Source: Hymenobacter arizonensis (GTDB lineage: Bacteria; Bacteroidota; Bacteroidia; Cytophagales; Hymenobacteraceae). From it: a stretch of DNA of 64,000 nucleotides. The notes below the pieces were generated by a model, which saw only the letters and a list, made by a program, of their open reading frames with translations, was not told the DNA's origin and did no database searches. Shown piece by piece: positions 50,825 through 58,923 of the stretch (position 1 is the first letter of the stretch; the number at the start of each line of letters is the position of its first letter). The translations under genes were made by a program, and so were the position numbers. Location: positions 186,001 through 250,000 of the forward strand of contig NZ_FOXS01000005.1 of NCBI RefSeq assembly GCF_900115775.1. The letters are read 5' to 3'.

Positions 50825-51964
50825 ATGCATTCCGAACCCACCTACCTCACCGCGCGAATGGCGGCGCCTACGATTGAAGCCCAATTTGCGCGGCACCGAG
50901 CAAACAGTGCGCCGCAGGATTCCCGGCTGGCCGCGCCGCCCGAAGCCCACTTGGTAGAGGCCGTGATTGATGTGGGCTTTTGGGCCAGCCTGCGCCGGGA
51001 GGAAGGGCACCCGCCGCGTATTTCCTTGGCCCTGCTTTCGCCGGAGCAAACCCGGCAGCCGCTGGTTTTTGGCCAGCGCCGCCGTCTCACGCCCTACAAC
51101 CTACTGAAGCTGGCGCCGGCTGTGGAGCAACCCGGCATTCACCTAGGTGTGTGGCACGACGCAGACGGACTCTACGTGTGGGGCACGGCCACTGTGGTGC
51201 CGCCCCTGTGCTTTGTGCTGGAAGTGGTGGAGCCGGGCCTGTTGGTGGTGAAGCACCGCCGGGTCGGCGGCTTTGGCAAGTACGTGAACGTAGCCGTGCT
51301 GCGCGGCGACCAACTGCAGCTGGTAGACGAGGGGCACGAGGGCTGGGGCGACAGCCCGGCCCTGCAGGCTTTTCTCCCGGGTCGCAGCCTGAGCCTGCCC
51401 ACGGCGGTCACCGGCCACACCGACCACGTGCTGTTGGAGCTTGCCACGGCCATGCGGGCCCACGGCCGCGGCGGGTTGGTGCTGGTGGTGCCGCCCGGGT
51501 CAAACCGCTGGCTGGCCTCGGTGGTGCAGCCCCTGACGTATCCCGTGGCGCCAGCCTTCAAGAGCATCAGTACCCGGCGGCGGCTGGGGCAATCGGCTCG
51601 GCGGCGGCAAGATGCGCTGCGCCGCAGCATCGGGGTAGTGGGCGGGTTCACTGCTGTCGACGGCGCCACGGTCATCACCCAGGATTACCAGCTGCTGGCG
51701 TTTGGGGCCAAGGTGGCCCGGGCCCAAGGCGGCACACCCGTTGACACCATGCTGCTCACCGAGCCCGTGGTGGGCAGCGAAGCCGTGCAGCTGCACCCAG
51801 CCCAAAACGGCGGTACCCGGCATCTGGCCGCCGCGCAGTTTGTGCACGACCAGCACGATTCCCTGGCCCTGGTGGCTTCTCAAGACGGTTTTTTCACCGT
51901 GTTCGCCTGGTCTGAGGAATTGCAGCAGGTACACGCCCACCGCATCGACGTGCTACTGCTGTGA
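50825..51964 (+). CDS. Divergent diadenylate-cyclase (DAC)-like protein, second copy
   Basis: 379 residues from ATG 50825. N-terminal ~270 residues are a putative sensor region (VEAVIDVGFWASLRREEGHP, GVWHDADGLYVWGTATVVPP, FGKYVNVAVLRGDQLQLVDE). The C-terminal ~100 are DAC-like: DGA at residue 279, GTRHLAAAQFV at 330 (canonical GTRHRAA with the second Arg replaced by Leu) and VASQDGFFTVF at ~350 in place of VSEE. Unlike the protein at 6378-7883, the Thr and His of the ATP-binding motif are retained, so activity is more plausible. It has no membrane helix. Adjacent genes give no clue to its signal. Confidence 0.68.
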   Translation: MHSEPTYLTARMAAPTIEAQFARHRANSAPQDSRLAAPPEAHLVEAVIDVGFWASLRREEGHPPRISLALLSPEQTRQPLVFGQRRRLTPYNLLKLAPAVEQPGIHLGVWHDADGLYVWGTATVVPPLCFVLEVVEPGLLVVKHRRVGGFGKYVNVAVLRGDQLQLVDEGHEGWGDSPALQAFLPGRSLSLPTAVTGHTDHVLLELATAMRAHGRGGLVLVVPPGSNRWLASVVQPLTYPVAPAFKSISTRRRLGQSARRRQDALRRSIGVVGGFTAVDGATVITQDYQLLAFGAKVARAQGGTPVDTMLLTEPVVGSEAVQLHPAQNGGTRHLAAAQFVHDQHDSLALVASQDGFFTVFAWSEELQQVHAHRIDVLLL

Positions 51965-51983
51965 ATCCAACCTGTTGCTCCAC

Positions 51984-52092
51984 AGCGATGTAGAGGCGCC
52001 ACACTTGGCGTCTCGGCGTCCGCGCCGTGAGCACGTCATCACTCAAGCATCGTTCAACGACGAGACGCAATTATGCGTCTCTACATCGTTCT
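51984..52092. repeat. Palindromic repeat, family D, copy 2
   Basis: Outer arms AGCGATGTAGAGGCGC / GCGTCTCTACATCGTT match the element at 26219-26262. Inside are a small hairpin GACGCaattatGCGTC and the shared core TCGTTCAACGA (52050-52060). It lies between convergent genes. Confidence 0.78.
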
Positions 52093-52103
52093 AAAAAGGC
52101 ATC

Positions 52104-52619
52104 TTAGTGGTCGTAGCTCACTACTCGGGTTATTTTCCAGGCGTCGCCTTGCTGCTGCCACACCATCACAAATTTGGAGTTGCCGCAGTCATCCTTACCG
52201 TTTTCGACGTGGCAAAAACGGTGCACCCCGATGTGCATTGCGCCATACTCCTTGACGGGGTACACCTCCAGGCTGCCAGCCACCAGGGTCCGGCTAATAT
52301 CGGGCGTTTGGGCAAACAGGCGCGCAAACCCTTCCTTGGTTTGGCTGAAGTTGCTCAAGCCGCCCTTGTCGTGGTAAAACTCTACGTTTTCGGCAAAGTA
52401 GGACATCAGCTTGTCCACGTCTTTGGCATTGAAGGCGGCAAACATCTCAGCATCCAACTTTGCTACTTTTTGGTACAGCTCGCCTTGAGCTGCAGCTTTA
52501 TAGGGTGCCGCCGCTTGCGGTGCCGGTGCGGCACTGGTTTTGGGCCGCTTGGTCTGGCCATAAACAGTGCCGCACGAGAGGCCCAGGAAAAGGAGAAAAG
52601 GTAAGAGTTTACTTGGCAT
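52104..52619 (-). CDS. Secreted NTF2-like (DUF4440/SnoaL-type) protein
   Basis: 171 residues with a signal peptide (LLPFLLFLGLSCGTVYGQ) and a Pro/Ala linker. The NTF2-like cone fold is seen in QKVAKLDAEMFAAFNAKDVD, LMSYFAENVEFYHDKGG, FSQTKEGFARLFAQTP, GAMHIGVHRFCHVENGKDDC and SKFVMVWQQQGDAWKITRVV. Such domains bind small ligands or act as enzymes in varied pathways; no substrate can be inferred. Two Cys residues (in FCHVENGKDDC) may form a disulfide. Confidence 0.83.
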   Translation of the reverse strand: MPSKLLPFLLFLGLSCGTVYGQTKRPKTSAAPAPQAAAPYKAAAQGELYQKVAKLDAEMFAAFNAKDVDKLMSYFAENVEFYHDKGGLSNFSQTKEGFARLFAQTPDISRTLVAGSLEVYPVKEYGAMHIGVHRFCHVENGKDDCGNSKFVMVWQQQGDAWKITRVVSYDH

Positions 52620-52706
52620 TGGGAGGTGGTTTTGCAGAAAAAAGAAGAAATAAGTGTGGCTTCGAAACGCTAAGATGCCTCATTGGAAAGCATCGAATTA
52701 AGCGTG

Positions 52707-53402
52707 CTACTTCTTGAAATACGCCAGCAAATCTGACTTGTAGGAGTTGCCAATGGGAATCACGCTGCCATCGTTCAGCAGCACCTGCTCGGGCTGTAGC
52801 AGCTTAATATGGGCCGCGGCCACAATGAAGGAGCGGTGCGCCCGCACGAAGGGCTCACCCAGAATATCGGCCATTTCCTTCATGGTTTCGTGGTGCAGGT
52901 AGGTTTTGGTCGGGGTCACAATCTTAACGTAGTCCTTGCAGCCTTCCACGTACAGAATGTCGCGGTGGCGCACCTTGAGCAGGCCGCCCTGGTCCTTTAG
53001 CAGCAGGTGCTTCTCATCGGCTGGGTCTGGGGCGGGGGCGGCGGCCGGCTGGTAGCGGGCCGTGGCTTTCACAAACCGCTCGTAGCTGAAGGGCTTGAGC
53101 AGGTAGTCTAGCACGTCCAGCTCAAATCCCTCGTAAGCATACTCGCGGTAGGCCGTGGTGAGGATGGTTTTGGGCGGATGCTTAAGGGTTTTGAGGAAAT
53201 TGAGGCCGGTGATGAGCGGCATCTCAATGTCCAGAAACATCAAATCCACGGGGTATTGCAGCAAGTGGTCGTGGGCCTCCATGGCGTTGCGGCATTTCCC
53301 GCTGAGGGTAAGGCCCGGCGTTTGGGCAATGAACTGCGTGAGCACCTGGTGGGCCAGCGGCTCATCATCAACAATCAGGCAGCGGATGGGGGAGGAGGAC
53401 AT
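52707..53402 (-). CDS. LytTR-type response regulator
   Basis: 231 residues. Receiver domain 1-120 with acidic pocket Asp12-Asp13 and phosphoacceptor Asp58 (PVDLMFLDIEMPLITGLNFL), Thr in TILTTAYREYAY and Lys in YLLKPFSYERF. The LytTR DNA-binding domain is at ~130-231 (KDQGGLLKVRHRDILYVEGC, FVRAHRSFIVAAAHIKLL). LytTR proteins bind two 9-base direct repeats with a ~12-base spacer, exactly the pattern seen at 54632-54710. It is transcribed after the kinase gene, with a 74-base gap holding a palindrome. Confidence 0.95.
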   Translation of the reverse strand: MSSSPIRCLIVDDEPLAHQVLTQFIAQTPGLTLSGKCRNAMEAHDHLLQYPVDLMFLDIEMPLITGLNFLKTLKHPPKTILTTAYREYAYEGFELDVLDYLLKPFSYERFVKATARYQPAAAPAPDPADEKHLLLKDQGGLLKVRHRDILYVEGCKDYVKIVTPTKTYLHHETMKEMADILGEPFVRAHRSFIVAAAHIKLLQPEQVLLNDGSVIPIGNSYKSDLLAYFKK

Positions 53403-53407
53403 AAGAT

Positions 53408-53480
53408 GTAGCGCGGACTTTTATTCCGCGAGTAAAAGCAACAATGGACCTGCCACGCGCGGACTAAAAGTCCACGCTAC
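53408..53480. repeat. Palindromic repeat, family E, copy 1
   Basis: GTAGCGCGGACTTTTA (53408-53423) and TAAAAGTCCACGCTAC (53465-53480) form near-complementary arms around a 41-base loop with its own GCGGACT...AGTCCGC-like pairs. It separates the kinase and regulator genes of one operon. Confidence 0.75.
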
Positions 53481-54580
53481 GAAACGTGCAAGGTAAGCTC
53501 GGCCCGGTACCGGCCGTTTTGCTCGGACAGCACCAGTTCATGGGCGTTGGGGTAATACAGATTCAGCCGCTGGCGGATGTTCACCAGTCCTATGCCTCCG
53601 CTGCGGCGGGGCGAAGCAGCTGGCGCCTCCGGCAACATATCATTCTCGATGACGAACCGCAGCAGCCCCGGCGTCGCCGTGAGGGTGGCCTCCACCGTGG
53701 CCGCGTCGGAATAGTGGTGGCGGCCGTGCTTGAAGCTGTTTTCTACCAGCGGCAGCAGCAGCAGGGGCGGCACCTGCAGGCCGCCGGTCTCGCCCACGGT
53801 GGTGAGGGCAATGCGGGCGCCAGCGTACTTGCGTTGCTCCATCTCGAAGTAGTTATCAAGAAACGTGACTTCCTCGGGCAGCGCAATGTACTCCTTGCCG
53901 CTGTCGTAGAGCACGTAGCGCATCAGCTCCGAGAGCAGCAGGATGAAGCGCGGCGTTTCGGGCGAGCCAGCCAGGCTGAGGCCATAGATGCTGTTGAGGG
54001 TGTTGAACAAGAAGTGGGGCTGCAGCTGGCTCTTGAGCTGCTCCAACTGCAGGGCCAGGTGGTCTTTTTCGAGGTGGCGGCGGCGGTATTCCTGCTCGAA
54101 AGCCAGACGCACGAAGGCCACGCAGCTAAAGGCCAGCAGGTCGGTGAAGAGCAGGCTGAGGTGCGGATTGGCTACGCTGAGCAGTTGTTGCAGGCTGGTA
54201 GTGGCGTATGATTGGTAAAAATCGGCCAGCACGGGTGGGGCGGCAAAGGGGACCAGCAGCACCGCCGCCAGCCAGGTATTCAGCTTGATGCCCCACCACA
54301 GGTAGAGCACTGAGCCCACGCCCAGAATGGCGTAGCGCCGCTGCCGAATGAGCCCAGGCACCAGCAGCCGGTAGAATGGCACCACATACAGCGTAGAGAG
54401 TAGCCCAAACAGCACGAACTGGGGGTAAGGAAACAGGTCGCGGCCCATGGACCGGTGCGGGGTAATTGCCTCGTCCAGAAAATGACCGTACTTGAACAGG
54501 CCCACATAGAGCGTCCAAATCAGGATTTCGAAGAACAGCGGGAAGCGGCTGGGCCGGTCAATTGGGGGGGCAGGTTGCAT
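53477..54580 (-). CDS. LytS-type sensor histidine kinase
   Basis: 367 residues. Four membrane helices span residues ~12-155 (FEILIWTLYVGLFKYGHF, FVLFGLLSTLYVVPFYRL, YAILGVGSVLYLWWGIKLNT). A short coiled coil leads to the His_kinase box LKSQLQPHFLFNTLNSIYGL with phosphoacceptor His189, then HATPase motifs PLLLLPLVENSFKHG and a GGIGLVNIRQRL motif. This layout is typical of Bacteroidota LytS-like kinases that pair with LytTR regulators. The gene is divergent from the outer-membrane receptor gene and shares its operator region. Confidence 0.93.
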   Translation of the reverse strand: MQPAPPIDRPSRFPLFFEILIWTLYVGLFKYGHFLDEAITPHRSMGRDLFPYPQFVLFGLLSTLYVVPFYRLLVPGLIRQRRYAILGVGSVLYLWWGIKLNTWLAAVLLVPFAAPPVLADFYQSYATTSLQQLLSVANPHLSLLFTDLLAFSCVAFVRLAFEQEYRRRHLEKDHLALQLEQLKSQLQPHFLFNTLNSIYGLSLAGSPETPRFILLLSELMRYVLYDSGKEYIALPEEVTFLDNYFEMEQRKYAGARIALTTVGETGGLQVPPLLLLPLVENSFKHGRHHYSDAATVEATLTATPGLLRFVIENDMLPEAPAASPRRSGGIGLVNIRQRLNLYYPNAHELVLSEQNGRYRAELTLHVS

Positions 54581-54631
54581 GGAACGAAGGTGGCAGCTTT
54601 TCGGCGGGGTATCGGCATGAACAGGGGCCGT

Positions 54632-54661
54632 TTTCGACCAATGCGGGGATTTTTTCGACTA
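54632..54661 (-). promoter_or_regulatory. Predicted LytTR operator facing the kinase operon
   Basis: TTTCGACCA (54632-54640) and TTTCGACTA (54653-54661), two 9-base direct repeats separated by 12 bases. On the minus strand they read TAGTCGAAA-N12-TGGTCGAAA, 51 bases before the kinase start. This is the spacing known for LytTR sites. Confidence 0.6.
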
Positions 54662-54680
54662 AAAAATGGCGCGGTCAGCT

Positions 54681-54710
54681 TGGTCGAAATCGGACCGGGA
54701 ATGGTCGAAT
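54681..54710 (+). promoter_or_regulatory. Predicted LytTR operator facing the receptor gene
   Basis: TGGTCGAAA (54681-54689) and TGGTCGAAT (54702-54710), 9-base direct repeats with a 12-base spacer, 95 bases before the receptor start. The same half-site occurs in opposite orientation at 54632-54661. Confidence 0.62.
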
Positions 54711-54805
54711 AAAGCCAAAAGAGGGGGTTTGAGGTCCGTTGCTTTGTCCCATTCCCAGCCGGTTGGCGGCGGGGCTCCCCTTGAAACCTTCTTCCCTCAA
54801 ACACC

Positions 54806-57244
54806 ATGAAAAACGCTTTCAACTCCCTGCTTCTCGTTGGTGCCCTGGCTGCCGCTCCTAGCCTGGCCATTGCCCAAACGGCCGCTGCGCAAGCCACTCC
54901 CGCCGCCCTTGGCTCCGTGGCCGGCACCGTAGCCGACAGCCTTTCCCGCGAGCCCCTGGCGTTTGCCACCGTAATCCTGCTGCCCGTCGATGCCCAGAAC
55001 GCGCTGAGCACGATGACCACCGACAAAGGCGCCTTCAGCCTGGCCGGGGTGCCCGCCGGGCAGTACACCCTGCTGGTGCGCTACCTGGGCTACAAGGAAT
55101 CGGCGCCCGTGGCGGTGGCCGTAGCGGCGGGCCGCAGCACCGCAGTAGCGCCCCTGGCCCTGGCCGCCGACCGCCACGTGCTGGCCGGCGTGACCGTAAC
55201 CGCCACCAAGGCCTTCATCGAGCAGCGGGCCGACAAGCTGGTGCTCAACGTAGCCGCCAGTCCCATCGCCGCCGGCGGCACCGCCCACGACGTGCTGAGC
55301 CGCGCCCCCGGCGTGCTGGAAAGCGGCGCCGGCTACAGCCTGCGCGGCAAAACCGTGACCGTGCTGCTCGACGGCAAATACACCAACCTAAGCGGCGAGG
55401 AGCTGAAAAGCATGCTCAGCGCCATGCCCGGCAGCACGCTCGACAAGGTGGAAGTCATCGCCAACCCCTCGGCCAAATACGACGCCCAGGGAGCCGCCGT
55501 CATCAATATCATCACCACCAAAAGCCGCAAATTTGGCACCAATGGCGTCCTCACGGCTGGCACCGGCGCCGGGCGCTACGGCCGCTACAACGCCGGCCTC
55601 ACCCTCAACCACCGCGCCGACCGCCTCAACATCTATGGCGGCCTCGACCGGCTCGAAAGCAAAACCTACGCCACCACCCGCGCCGTGCGCTCGGCCACTA
55701 GCGAAACCCAGCTCCAGGAAAATGGCCTCGAAACCCGTCGCAACGCCAGCAATTCCCTGCGCGCCGGCCTGGACTACGACCTCAGCAAAAACAGCTCGGC
55801 GGGTGTGCTGCTGAAAGGCATGCTGAGCACCCGCAGTCGCGACGGCCAGAACACCGCCGAGCTCAATACCACCCGCGGCCTGCCTCTAAGCGAGTCGGTG
55901 GTGAATACCGTGGGCACGGCCAAAGTCCTGAGCCCTTCGGTGAACCTCTACTACAAAACCAAGCTCGATACCCTGGGCAAGGAACTGCGCCTCAACGCCG
56001 ACTATTTCGGCTACAACAAAGCTTCGGGCAACACCTACGCCACGTCCTTCACCGACGAGTTCAGCACCGGCCAGAACCCCGATTTTCTGCGCGACAATTC
56101 GCCCGCCAGCAACTCCGTAAAATCCCTCTCGGCTGACTATTCGCAGCCTTTCTACAAAGGCAACCTCGAAGCCGGCCTCAAAACCACCTTCACCACCACC
56201 GACAACGACATCCGCTGGGAGCAGGCGCCCGCCGGCCAGCCCTGGACCCTGGACCTGGGCAAGACCAACCACTTCATCTACCGCGAAAACATCAACGCCG
56301 CCTACGCCACCTACAGCCGCAGTATCAAGAAAACGGAGGTGCAGGTGGGCCTGCGCGCCGAGCAAACCAACACCACCGGCACCTCGCTCACCCTCAACCA
56401 AACCAACGAGCGCCACTACCTCAACTTCTTCCCCAGCTTTTCGGCTCAGTACAATCAGTCGGAGAAAGTGCAGCTCGGCTTCTCCTACAGCCGCAAGATT
56501 GACCGCTTCCGCTTCGGCATCGTGAACCCCTTCGTAAACTACATCAGCCAGTATCGCTACGCCCAGGGCAACCCCAACATCCGCCCGTCCTTCTCGCACA
56601 ACTTCGAGTTCACGCACTCCTACAGCAGCCTGCTCAGCACCTCGCTCAGCTACGGCCATCACACCGATGTGCTCATCGAAACCTATCGGAAAGACGACGC
56701 CACCCAAGTGGTAGTCAATTCCTTCGGTAACTTCCGCAGCGCCGAATCGCTCGACGGCAGCATGACCCTGATGAAGCCCTTACTCAACGGCAAATGGACC
56801 ACCGTTACCACCGCGGGCTTCTCTTTTGCCAAGGTGAACGACGGCAGCGTGGGCCTGCGCAACGCCCGCCCGGCCGCCATGCTCTCCACCAACCACACCC
56901 TCGCGCTGGCCAAAGGCCTCAAGGCCGAAGTATCGGGCATGTACATGTCGCCCCTGACCTTCGGCGGCGTGGCTTTCAAATCCCGCTTCTACACTGGGTT
57001 TGGCATCTCAAAATCGGTGCTGAAGGACCTGGGCACGCTCACCCTCAACGTGACGGACGTCTTCAACACCCAGCAAAACCGCTACAGCGTGCTCGCCAAC
57101 GGCATCAACTCCCGCAACGTGGACCAAACCGAAAGCCGCTTCGTGAAACTCAACTTCAGCTACAAGTTTGGCAACAAGAACGTGAAAGCCAGCCAGCGCC
57201 GCAGCACGGGCATCGAAGGCGAGAAATCGCGCATGGACAACTAA
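54806..57244 (+). CDS. Outer-membrane beta-barrel receptor with carboxypeptidase-like regulatory domain (TonB-dependent type)
   Basis: 812 residues. Signal peptide (LLLVGALAAAPSLAIAQ). A carboxypeptidase-D-like regulatory domain at ~33-115 (GSVAGTVADSLSREPLAFAT, LLVRYLGYKESAP), a plug-like region to ~230 (LSRAPGVLESGAGYSLRGKT, DKVEVIANPSAKYDAQGAAV), then a long beta-barrel of the OMP_b-brl_3 type ending NRYSVLANGINSRNVDQTES and RFVKLNFSYKFGNKNV. Such receptors import nutrients or transduce signals; ligand unknown. It is divergent from the LytS/LytTR operon and preceded by a LytTR-type operator. The C-terminal ~20 residues are basic and extend past the last strand. Confidence 0.88.
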   Translation: MKNAFNSLLLVGALAAAPSLAIAQTAAAQATPAALGSVAGTVADSLSREPLAFATVILLPVDAQNALSTMTTDKGAFSLAGVPAGQYTLLVRYLGYKESAPVAVAVAAGRSTAVAPLALAADRHVLAGVTVTATKAFIEQRADKLVLNVAASPIAAGGTAHDVLSRAPGVLESGAGYSLRGKTVTVLLDGKYTNLSGEELKSMLSAMPGSTLDKVEVIANPSAKYDAQGAAVINIITTKSRKFGTNGVLTAGTGAGRYGRYNAGLTLNHRADRLNIYGGLDRLESKTYATTRAVRSATSETQLQENGLETRRNASNSLRAGLDYDLSKNSSAGVLLKGMLSTRSRDGQNTAELNTTRGLPLSESVVNTVGTAKVLSPSVNLYYKTKLDTLGKELRLNADYFGYNKASGNTYATSFTDEFSTGQNPDFLRDNSPASNSVKSLSADYSQPFYKGNLEAGLKTTFTTTDNDIRWEQAPAGQPWTLDLGKTNHFIYRENINAAYATYSRSIKKTEVQVGLRAEQTNTTGTSLTLNQTNERHYLNFFPSFSAQYNQSEKVQLGFSYSRKIDRFRFGIVNPFVNYISQYRYAQGNPNIRPSFSHNFEFTHSYSSLLSTSLSYGHHTDVLIETYRKDDATQVVVNSFGNFRSAESLDGSMTLMKPLLNGKWTTVTTAGFSFAKVNDGSVGLRNARPAAMLSTNHTLALAKGLKAEVSGMYMSPLTFGGVAFKSRFYTGFGISKSVLKDLGTLTLNVTDVFNTQQNRYSVLANGINSRNVDQTESRFVKLNFSYKFGNKNVKASQRRSTGIEGEKSRMDN

Positions 57245-57326
57245 GCCACAGGTGCCCCAGCCGCAGCTCCGTGAAGCCAGGGCCGGGCCACCGGGGAAAC
57301 CTTATCTGCCAGCCTTGCGAATAACC

Positions 57327-57378
57327 TAGCCCGTTGGAGAGTGGAGTGCAGTAGCGCCCCCGCTCCCCAACGGGCTAG
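57327..57378. repeat. Inverted repeat after the receptor gene
   Basis: CTAGCCCGTTGG (57327-57338) and CCAACGGGCTAG pair perfectly across ~27 bases. No T-run follows, so terminator function is uncertain. Confidence 0.6.
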
Positions 57379-57416
57379 GGCTTTCCTATACTTCACCCGT
57401 TTCACCTCTTATCATC

Positions 57417-57809
57417 ATGGGCAAAGGCAAAAAGAAAAAGAAGCACTCGCTAAAAGAAGAAGTGTCGGAAGACCTGCTGGACGCTGCGGCCGTGTCGGTG
57501 CGCAAGTTCCGGAAGGTGACCAAGGAGGTGTACAAGCTCAGCACCGGCCAGAAGATAGTGGGCGGCCTTGCCCTCCTGGCCGCTGGCCTCACCTACCTGG
57601 CTAAGATGGAATTCGACTCGAATGACAAAGCCGATGCCCCAAAGCCCGACAAATCCGAGGACAAAAAGGCCGCGCCAATAGCTTCCAGCCCCGAATTTGC
57701 CCGGCTTGCCGCGGCCGATTTTTCCGACGACGAAGCCGCTGCCCCGGCCAGCAAGCCCAGCGCCGCCCGCAAAAGCCGGAAGCCACCCAAGACCAAACAC
57801 GAGGACTAA
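57417..57809 (+). CDS. Lys-rich single-span membrane protein, paralogue 1
   Basis: 130 residues. A very basic start (GKGKKKKKHSLKEE) is followed by an amphipathic helix (AAAVSVRKFRKVTKEVYKLS), a membrane segment at ~45-62 (KIVGGLALLAAGLTYLAK) and an acidic then basic low-complexity tail (KPDKSEDKKAAPIASSPEFA, KSRKPPKTKHED). The central STGQKIVGGLALLAAGLTYL aligns with STTSKVVGGAALVALGLSYL in the next gene. No known family. Basic N-terminus and one helix suggest inner-membrane anchoring with a cytoplasmic nucleic-acid-like tail, an inference. Confidence 0.6.
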   Translation: MGKGKKKKKHSLKEEVSEDLLDAAAVSVRKFRKVTKEVYKLSTGQKIVGGLALLAAGLTYLAKMEFDSNDKADAPKPDKSEDKKAAPIASSPEFARLAAADFSDDEAAAPASKPSAARKSRKPPKTKHED

Positions 57810-57925
57810 AAAGCATCCTCAGCCCTTTCGCAGCGCTGGCCCGATGCTTTTCGATAGCTGGCGAACGACCAGTTAATAGTTTCGCTCGTACCACAAACAG
57901 ATTCTCATACCCTCCCCAAACTGCT

Positions 57926-58222
57926 ATGAAAAAGACCAAGAAAAATAAGGCCGTGAAAACCAAAGCCGGCAAGAAGACTTCCATCCTGGGCGGCGCCACC
58001 AAGTCGCTCAAAAAGTTCGGTAGAGGCACCGCCAACAGCATTGGCGGGCTGAGCACCACTTCCAAAGTGGTAGGCGGCGCGGCCCTGGTGGCCCTCGGCC
58101 TGAGCTACCTCAACAAGCGCCGCGGTCAAGCCGCCGCCACGGCCACCGACACATCGTCTGATGCAAACGCCGCCGAGCAGAGCCTAAGCGCCATGGACGG
58201 TGCCGAAGAAAACCAGGCCTAG
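57926..58222 (+). CDS. Lys-rich single-span membrane protein, paralogue 2
   Basis: 98 residues. Basic start (KKTKKNKAVKTKAGKKTS), Gly/Lys linker (LGGATKSLKKFGRGTANS), membrane segment STTSKVVGGAALVALGLSYL and a short Ala/Ser/Asp tail. It shares the central motif and layout with the gene 116 bases upstream, so the two probably arose by duplication. Function unknown. A strong terminator follows. Confidence 0.6.
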   Translation: MKKTKKNKAVKTKAGKKTSILGGATKSLKKFGRGTANSIGGLSTTSKVVGGAALVALGLSYLNKRRGQAAATATDTSSDANAAEQSLSAMDGAEENQA

Positions 58223-58250
58223 CGCTTTTCTGCGCCAACCCAATGCCCAC

Positions 58251-58291
58251 AAAAAAGAGGCGGACGCTCCGGGAGCGTCCGCCTCTTTTTT
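58251..58291. terminator. Bidirectional terminator
   Basis: AAAAAAGAGGCGGACGCTCC-gg-GAGCGTCCGCCTCTTTTTT, perfect stem, between convergent genes ending 58222 (+) and 58306 (-). Confidence 0.85.
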
Positions 58292-58305
58292 GTTGCTGAT
58301 TGTGA

Positions 58306-58809
58306 CTAAGCGGCGGGCGCAGCCGGGGCGGCGGGAGCCGGAGGCGGTGTAGCGCTGGCTTTCTTCACGCGCACAGCGTTGGGGCCTTTGGGTCCCATCT
58401 CTACTTCAAACGTCACCTTGTCGTTTTCGCCAATGGGGCCGCTGGCCAGGCCGTTGGCGTGCACGAAAATGCTTTCCTGGGTTGTCTGGTCTTTGATAAA
58501 ACCGTAGCCTTTCGAATCGTTGAAAAAGCTCACGATGCCGGTGCGCACGGGGTCGTCGTCGTCGTCATCGGTGCGGCGGGCCACTCCAATCTGAATGTCC
58601 TCATCCTTGATGATGCGCTTCTTCTTGGGGTCTGGCGGGGTGGCAGAGATGTTGCCATCTTCGTCGACGTAAGCAAACATTTCTTCCAGCGGCTGGCCGG
58701 CCTTGGCGTTTGCCTGGCGCTCAGCTTTGCGCTCTTCCTTCTCGGTTTTCTTCTTAGCGCGCTTTTTTTCGTTGTCCTTTTTACCAAAAGTCTCTTGTGA
58801 CCTACCCAT
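58306..58809 (-). CDS. Cold-shock domain protein with charged N-terminal extension
   Basis: 167 residues. Residues 1-35 are highly basic (KKRAKKKTEKEERKAERQAN) and residues ~40-90 contain FAYVDEDGNISATPPDPKKK and a run of six Asp. The cold-shock domain is at ~90-150, with the RNP-type motifs GIVSFFNDSKGYGFIKD and ESIFVHANGL, and ends in an Ala/Pro tail. CSD proteins bind single-stranded RNA or DNA. The N-terminal extension is common in Bacteroidota CSD proteins and may give added nucleic-acid binding. Confidence 0.93.
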   Translation of the reverse strand: MGRSQETFGKKDNEKKRAKKKTEKEERKAERQANAKAGQPLEEMFAYVDEDGNISATPPDPKKKRIIKDEDIQIGVARRTDDDDDDPVRTGIVSFFNDSKGYGFIKDQTTQESIFVHANGLASGPIGENDKVTFEVEMGPKGPNAVRVKKASATPPPAPAAPAAPAA

Positions 58810-58923
58810 AGTTTTGTACTGCTAAATCATTGTATCTGTTTTTCCTAATTGAAGTAGAGGAACAAAACAGAGGAGTGGATTGCTACGAAGATACGCAATA
58901 TTAAGCCCCTTTCCGCGGCTCCG

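Noticed and set aside
54806..57244. SusC-type receptor of a polysaccharide-utilisation locus
   Set aside because: No SusD partner follows and the barrel resembles OMP_b-brl_3 rather than SusC; the length (812) is also short for SusC.
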